In this document: positions 39,551 to 42,741 of the stretch, in pieces
Position numbering within the stretch: position 1 is the first letter of the stretch
How the letters are laid out: each line of letters begins with the position of its first letter
DNA from: Firmicutes bacterium UBA1393
GTDB lineage: Bacteria; Bacillota; DTU025
Assembly (NCBI GenBank): GCA_002305255.1
Contig: DBQN01000014.1
Coordinates: 1,465 to 44,205, forward strand
Length of the DNA stretch: 42,741 nt
Direction: 5' to 3'
Notes under the pieces: model-generated
What the model saw: only the letters and a program-made list of their open reading frames with translations
Told to the model about the DNA's origin: nothing
Databases searched by the model: none
Position numbers and translations under genes: made by a program

Positions 39551-40003
39551 CTAGCGGCGACGTAGGCGGCCGCAGACGCAGATCAGGAGCACCACGGCCA
39601 GGGCGATGCCAGCCGTGTCAACAGCTATGTCGGCGCTCGCCCCTGTGCGGAAGGGCGATATGGACTGCCTGACCTCATCCAGAGTGGCGAGGCCTATGGC
39701 GCCGAGGGCTGCCAGGGCGATGCGGGCTTGCGTGGCGCCGCGTGATGCCGGGGCAGGCGACGTAGACACGAGCGCATTCGCCAGCACGATGGTGAACGCG
39801 AAGTAACCGACGAAGTGCGCGACCTTGCGTCCACCGGCCACGATCAGCCTTATCTGTGAGGTCGACGCCCCGGGCAGCACTCGTGAGAGCCAGCGTATGG
39901 CATATTCTGCGCTGAACTCAGGCCGAGCCCAGGCGGTGATGATCACCGCCTGGTACAGTATGACCAGGCTCCACCACAACACAGCGCGGGTGCGTTCGCT
40001 CAT
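39551..40003 (-). CDS. VanZ-like membrane protein
   Basis: A 150-residue protein with about four membrane segments. VanZ-family marks are R-K-V-A-H-F-V-G-Y-F-A-F, D-E-V-R-Q-S-I-S-P-F-R-T-G and D-I-A-V-D-T-A-G-I. Family members include the teicoplanin-resistance protein VanZ, but most are of unknown role; nothing here suggests a resistance cluster. It lies alone on the minus strand between ftsY and ylxM. Confidence 0.88.
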   Translation of the reverse strand: MSERTRAVLWWSLVILYQAVIITAWARPEFSAEYAIRWLSRVLPGASTSQIRLIVAGGRKVAHFVGYFAFTIVLANALVSTSPAPASRGATQARIALAALGAIGLATLDEVRQSISPFRTGASADIAVDTAGIALAVVLLICVCGRLRRR

Positions 40004-40103
40004 AACGGCTTCCTCCGTGAACCGGGCACTGCACGTTCTATTCTACAGGTATGTGCTGCGACATGCACGACGTTTGTGTGGCATCCACCCGCGGCATCAC
40101 CCC

Positions 40104-40132
40104 TTGACACCCAGTCTCGCCATGGCTATACT
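40104..40132 (+). promoter_or_regulatory. Promoter of the ylxM-ffh-rpsP operon
   Basis: TTGACA (40104-40109), 17-nt spacer, TATACT (40127-40132): one of the best -35/-10 pairs in the window, about 65 nt before ylxM. Confidence 0.85.
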
Positions 40133-40197
40133 CACAGTTGTGACTGTAAAGGCCTACCCCTTAACACCGTTGACGGGTCGGCGGAGGTGTCTTCAGG

Positions 40198-40650
40198 ATG
40201 CTCCAGAAGATGCTGCGCATGAGTGATCTGCTAGACGTTTACGGCGTGCTTCTCACCGAGAAGCAGCGAGAGATGTGCGTCGAATACTACTTGAACGACC
40301 TTTCGCTCGGCGAGATAGCCGAGACTCACGGCGTGACTCGGCAGGCAGTGCATGATACTCTGCTCAGGGCTCAGCGCGCCATGGAGGGCTATGAGGCCCA
40401 TTTCGGATTGATGGCAAAGCAGGCTGAACAGCTGGCGAGTCTTACCTCCCTCCGCGCTCAGCTGGTTGAGGCCAGGGAGTTCATCGCCAAGGGCGATGTC
40501 AAGTCGGCCGACGCAGCTGTTGAGGCTGCCGAGAGGATTCTGGGCGACCTGCTCACTGACTCAGCTCCGGGCGCGCAGGAGGATGTGCAGCCCGTTGGGC
40601 CGCAGATGAACACCAACACTGACGAAAGGCGGGTTAGCGCCGGTGTTTGA
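40198..40650 (+). CDS. ylxM: YlxM/p13-like helix-turn-helix protein
   Basis: A 150-residue protein. The first 75 residues hold the sigma-70 region-4-like helix-turn-helix typical of YlxM: L-T-E-K-Q-R-E-M-C-V-E-Y-Y, L-S-L-G-E-I-A-E-T-H-G-V-T-R-Q-A-V-H-D. In studied bacteria it supports the SRP pathway. A C-terminal helical extension and a polar tail go beyond the usual 110 residues. It starts at ATG 40198 (CGGAGG upstream) with alternative ATGs at 40210 and 40219, and overlaps ffh by 8 nt. Confidence 0.9.
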   Translation: MLQKMLRMSDLLDVYGVLLTEKQREMCVEYYLNDLSLGEIAETHGVTRQAVHDTLLRAQRAMEGYEAHFGLMAKQAEQLASLTSLRAQLVEAREFIAKGDVKSADAAVEAAERILGDLLTDSAPGAQEDVQPVGPQMNTNTDERRVSAGV

Positions 40651-41980
40651 GAACCTTTCCGCCAAGCTACAGGACGTGTTCAAGAACCTGAGGAACCGTG
40701 GGAGACTCACCGAGAAGGACGTCGATCTCGCGCTGAAAGAGGTGCGTATGGCACTGCTCGAGGCCGACGTGAACTTCAAGGTCACCAAGGATTTCGTGGC
40801 CTCAGTGAAGGCAAGGGCCATCGGCAGCGCGGTGCTGGAGAGCCTTACCCCGGCACAACAGGTCATTAAGATCGTGTTTGAAGAGTTGACCGCCCTGATG
40901 GGAGGTCAGTCCGCTAAGATAGCTTTCGCCAACAAGCCACCGACGTTGGTCATGCTAGTCGGTCTCCAGGGTTCAGGAAAGACAACTACGTGTGCGAAGC
41001 TAGCCAGTCTACTGCGGAAACAGGGAAAACGGCCGATGATGGCCGCCGCCGACGTGTATAGGCCCGCCGCCATCAAGCAGCTCCAGGTGCTCGGATCGCA
41101 GCTCAACATCGAAGTGTTCACCCTGGGCGATAAGGCCGACCCCGCTGACATCGCGGCAGGCGCAGTCGAGCGCGCACGCTCTTTCGGCTATGACACCGTC
41201 CTACTCGACACAGCAGGCCGCCTTCACATTGATGAAGAGATGATGGTGGAGCTGGAGCGCATCAGGGCCAGGGTGTCTCCGCACGAGGTACTGCTGGTGG
41301 TGGACGCCATGACCGGGCAGGACGCCGTGAATGTCGCAACCACGTTCAATGAGCGCATGGGCATTGATGGAGTGGTCCTCACCAAGCTTGACGGCGACGC
41401 CAGAGGAGGTGCCGCGCTATCAGTCAGGGCGGTTACGGGCAAGCCCATCAAGTTCGTGGCCACAGGTGAGAAGCTAGACGCCCTCGAGCCATTCCATCCC
41501 GATAGGATGTCATCGCGCATACTCGGCATGGGCGATGTGCTTACCATTATAGAGCGGGCCCAGGAAGTGTTCGATGAGGAACAGGCTCGGCAGGTGCAGG
41601 AGAAGATACGTAAGCAGGAGCTGACGCTTGACGACTTCCTCAAGCAGATGCAGGACGTCAGGAAGATGGGGCCGCTCGATCAGATCCTTGGCATGATCCC
41701 CGGGCTGGGCAGGTCGAAGGCTCTGAAGGACCTCAAGGTGGACGAGAAGGACATCGGTAAGGTCGAGGCCATAATCAGATCGATGACGCCCGGCGAGCGC
41801 AGGAACCCAAGCATCATAGACGGATCACGAAAAAGGCGCATCGCCGTCGGCAGCGGAACCAAGGTCCAGGATGTCAATGCGCTGCTCAAGCAGTTTGAGC
41901 AGACACGTAAGATGCTGAAGCAGCTGGGCGAAGTGTCCAAACACAAAGGGCCCCTAGGCAAGATGCCTTTCATGCCATAA
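40643..41980 (+). CDS. ffh: Signal recognition particle protein Ffh
   Basis: A 445-residue SRP54-type GTPase that binds signal sequences of nascent membrane proteins together with SRP RNA. N-domain (A-L-L-E-A-D-V-N-F-K-V), G-domain (G-L-Q-G-S-G-K-T-T-T, D-V-Y-R-P-A-A-I-K-Q-L, D-T-A-G-R-L, T-K-L-D-G-D-A-R-G-G) and a C-terminal M-domain (from about 300) with the methionine-bearing helices and S-M-T-P-G-E-R-R-N-P, where SRP RNA binds. GTG 40643 lies in the end of ylxM. It pairs functionally with ftsY at 38607. Confidence 0.98.
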   Translation: MFENLSAKLQDVFKNLRNRGRLTEKDVDLALKEVRMALLEADVNFKVTKDFVASVKARAIGSAVLESLTPAQQVIKIVFEELTALMGGQSAKIAFANKPPTLVMLVGLQGSGKTTTCAKLASLLRKQGKRPMMAAADVYRPAAIKQLQVLGSQLNIEVFTLGDKADPADIAAGAVERARSFGYDTVLLDTAGRLHIDEEMMVELERIRARVSPHEVLLVVDAMTGQDAVNVATTFNERMGIDGVVLTKLDGDARGGAALSVRAVTGKPIKFVATGEKLDALEPFHPDRMSSRILGMGDVLTIIERAQEVFDEEQARQVQEKIRKQELTLDDFLKQMQDVRKMGPLDQILGMIPGLGRSKALKDLKVDEKDIGKVEAIIRSMTPGERRNPSIIDGSRKRRIAVGSGTKVQDVNALLKQFEQTRKMLKQLGEVSKHKGPLGKMPFMP

Positions 41981-42008
41981 ACATCAATTCGGAGGTGCAC
42001 ACAACAAC

Positions 42009-42293
42009 ATGGCCGTTCGTATCAGATTGACCAGGACAGGCGCAGCCAAGCAACCTCACTACCGTCTGGTGGTGGCGGATTCACGTTCGCCCAGGGATGG
42101 CAGGTTCATCGAGATCCTCGGGCACTACAACCCCAGAACCGAGCCGGTAGAGCTCGTGGTGAACGTAGAGAAGGCCGCTGAGTGGGTTCGCAAGGGAGCA
42201 CAGCCCTCTGACACCGCGAAGGCTCTCCTGATCCGCGCTGGCGTCATCCCTGCCGCCAAGAAGGACCCGGCTGGTGGTGCAGATGGCAAGTAA
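42009..42293 (+). CDS. rpsP: 30S ribosomal protein S16
   Basis: A 94-residue ribosomal protein: M-A-V-R-I-R-L-T-R-T-G-A-A-K-Q-P-H-Y-R, V-A-D-S-R-S-P-R-D-G-R-F-I-E and G-H-Y-N-P. Good ribosome binding site (GGAGGTG). Its end overlaps khpA by 11 nt. The order ffh-rpsP-khpA-rimM is standard. Confidence 0.98.
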   Translation: MAVRIRLTRTGAAKQPHYRLVVADSRSPRDGRFIEILGHYNPRTEPVELVVNVEKAAEWVRKGAQPSDTAKALLIRAGVIPAAKKDPAGGADGK

Positions 42294-42546
42294 CGGCCGT
42301 CGCAACCGTGTCGAACTCAGCTCACTGGTGTCATATATGGCGTCCCATCTTGTGGACCAGCCTGAACTGGTCAATGTGAAGCAGATCGAGGCCGACGACT
42401 CTGTGATCCTTGAGATCAGAGTTGCCCCGGATGACATGGGGAAGGTCATCGGAAGGCACGGTCGCGTGGCCAGGGCCCTGAGAACCGTCACCAAAGCCAT
42501 CGCAGTGCGGCAGGGCAAGAGGGCCATGGTCGAGATAGTGGAGTGA
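42283..42546 (+). CDS. khpA: KH-domain RNA-binding protein KhpA
   Basis: An 87-residue protein that is a single KH domain, with the RNA-contacting loop in G-K-V-I-G-R-H-G-R. Typical segments: V-S-Y-M-A-S-H-L-V-D-Q-P and A-L-R-T-V-T-K-A-I-A. In Gram-positive bacteria it pairs with KhpB and affects cell division and translation. ATG 42283 behind GGTGGTG is chosen; GTG 42274 is the alternative. Confidence 0.95.
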   Translation: MASNGRRNRVELSSLVSYMASHLVDQPELVNVKQIEADDSVILEIRVAPDDMGKVIGRHGRVARALRTVTKAIAVRQGKRAMVEIVE

Positions 42547-42551
42547 CCTCC

Positions 42552-42741
42552 GTGCGTCGCGTTGTGGTAGTGGGCACTGTTGTAGGTGTTCACGGCCTCA
42601 AAGGCGAGGTGAAGGTGGCGCCTGCCAATGGTGATCCGCATAGGTTCAGGCACCTGGAATCGGTGCTCATCAGTGCGGACGCAAGCGCAAGAGCAAAGGG
42701 CACGGCGCGCGAGGCCGGCGGCAGCCCGGGCCCAAGAGGCA
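42552..42741 (+). CDS. rimM: Ribosome maturation factor RimM (3' truncated by window)
   Basis: The first 63 residues of a 30S assembly factor that binds S19. The start V-V-V-V-G-T-V-V-G-V-H-G-L-K-G-E-V-K-V is the RimM signature, followed by F-R-H-L-E-S-V-L-I. GTG 42552 has GGAG 8 nt upstream; GTG 42543, overlapping the khpA stop, is in frame too. After residue 45 an Ala/Gly/Arg/Pro-rich stretch begins where the family is normally compact, perhaps an insertion. The gene runs off the window. Confidence 0.93.
   Translation, partial: MRRVVVVGTVVGVHGLKGEVKVAPANGDPHRFRHLESVLISADASARAKGTAREAGGSPGPRG

Overview
The window reads as a chromosomal segment of a spore-forming, GC-rich member of the Bacillota. 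The gene order ylxM-ffh-rpsP-khpA-rimM, the order acpP-rnc-smc-ftsY, the asp23-fakA pair, a T-box before ileS, a PyrR-type attenuator, spoVT and ylbJ all point that way. Set against this monoderm-type gene content are outer-membrane markers: a full secretin and a PorV-like beta-barrel protein. The host may therefore be one of the diderm or deep Bacillota lineages. The sequence alone does not name the genus.

Region 1 (1-12837) starts with the 3' end of the primary sigma factor gene. It is followed by an accessory locus that appears to be a tandem duplication. Copy 1 (1123-7732) encodes a large secreted protein, a small secreted protein with a W-D-W-R-V-L-K-P-G-E-Y motif, a two-repeat Ig/chaperone-like protein, a secretin and a beta-barrel protein. 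Copy 2 (8014-12837) encodes paralogues of the small secreted protein, the Ig-like protein and a shortened secretin, then an S41 protease. Each copy is preceded by the same structured element: a long hairpin with compensatory base changes and a conserved 3' block. This locus is the best candidate here for an undescribed surface-structure or export system.

Region 2 (12838-15860) holds a uracil permease gene behind a PyrR-type attenuator, a stretch without recognisable genes, tRNA-Asn, a CAU-anticodon tRNA (probably tRNA-Ile2), a small zinc-finger protein and RNase P RNA. Region 3 (15860-19560) has a rubredoxin/rubrerythrin operon whose promoter overlaps a perfect palindrome, then spoVT with a SigG-like promoter, a 67-residue orphan gene behind a structured leader, and a TPP riboswitch controlling thiT.

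Region 4 (19800-24380) is T-box, ileS and a PHP phosphoesterase gene, with rpmB on the opposite strand. Region 5 (24530-42741) is dense housekeeping: asp23-fakA-rsmD-coaD and a small coiled-coil gene, ylbJ on the opposite strand, a LysM protein, ackA-yceD-rpmF-plsX, acpP-rnc-smc-ftsY, a vanZ-like gene on the opposite strand, and ylxM-ffh-rpsP-khpA-rimM, with rimM cut off by the window end. Strong hairpins with T-runs lie directly upstream of the ackA and smc ribosome binding sites.
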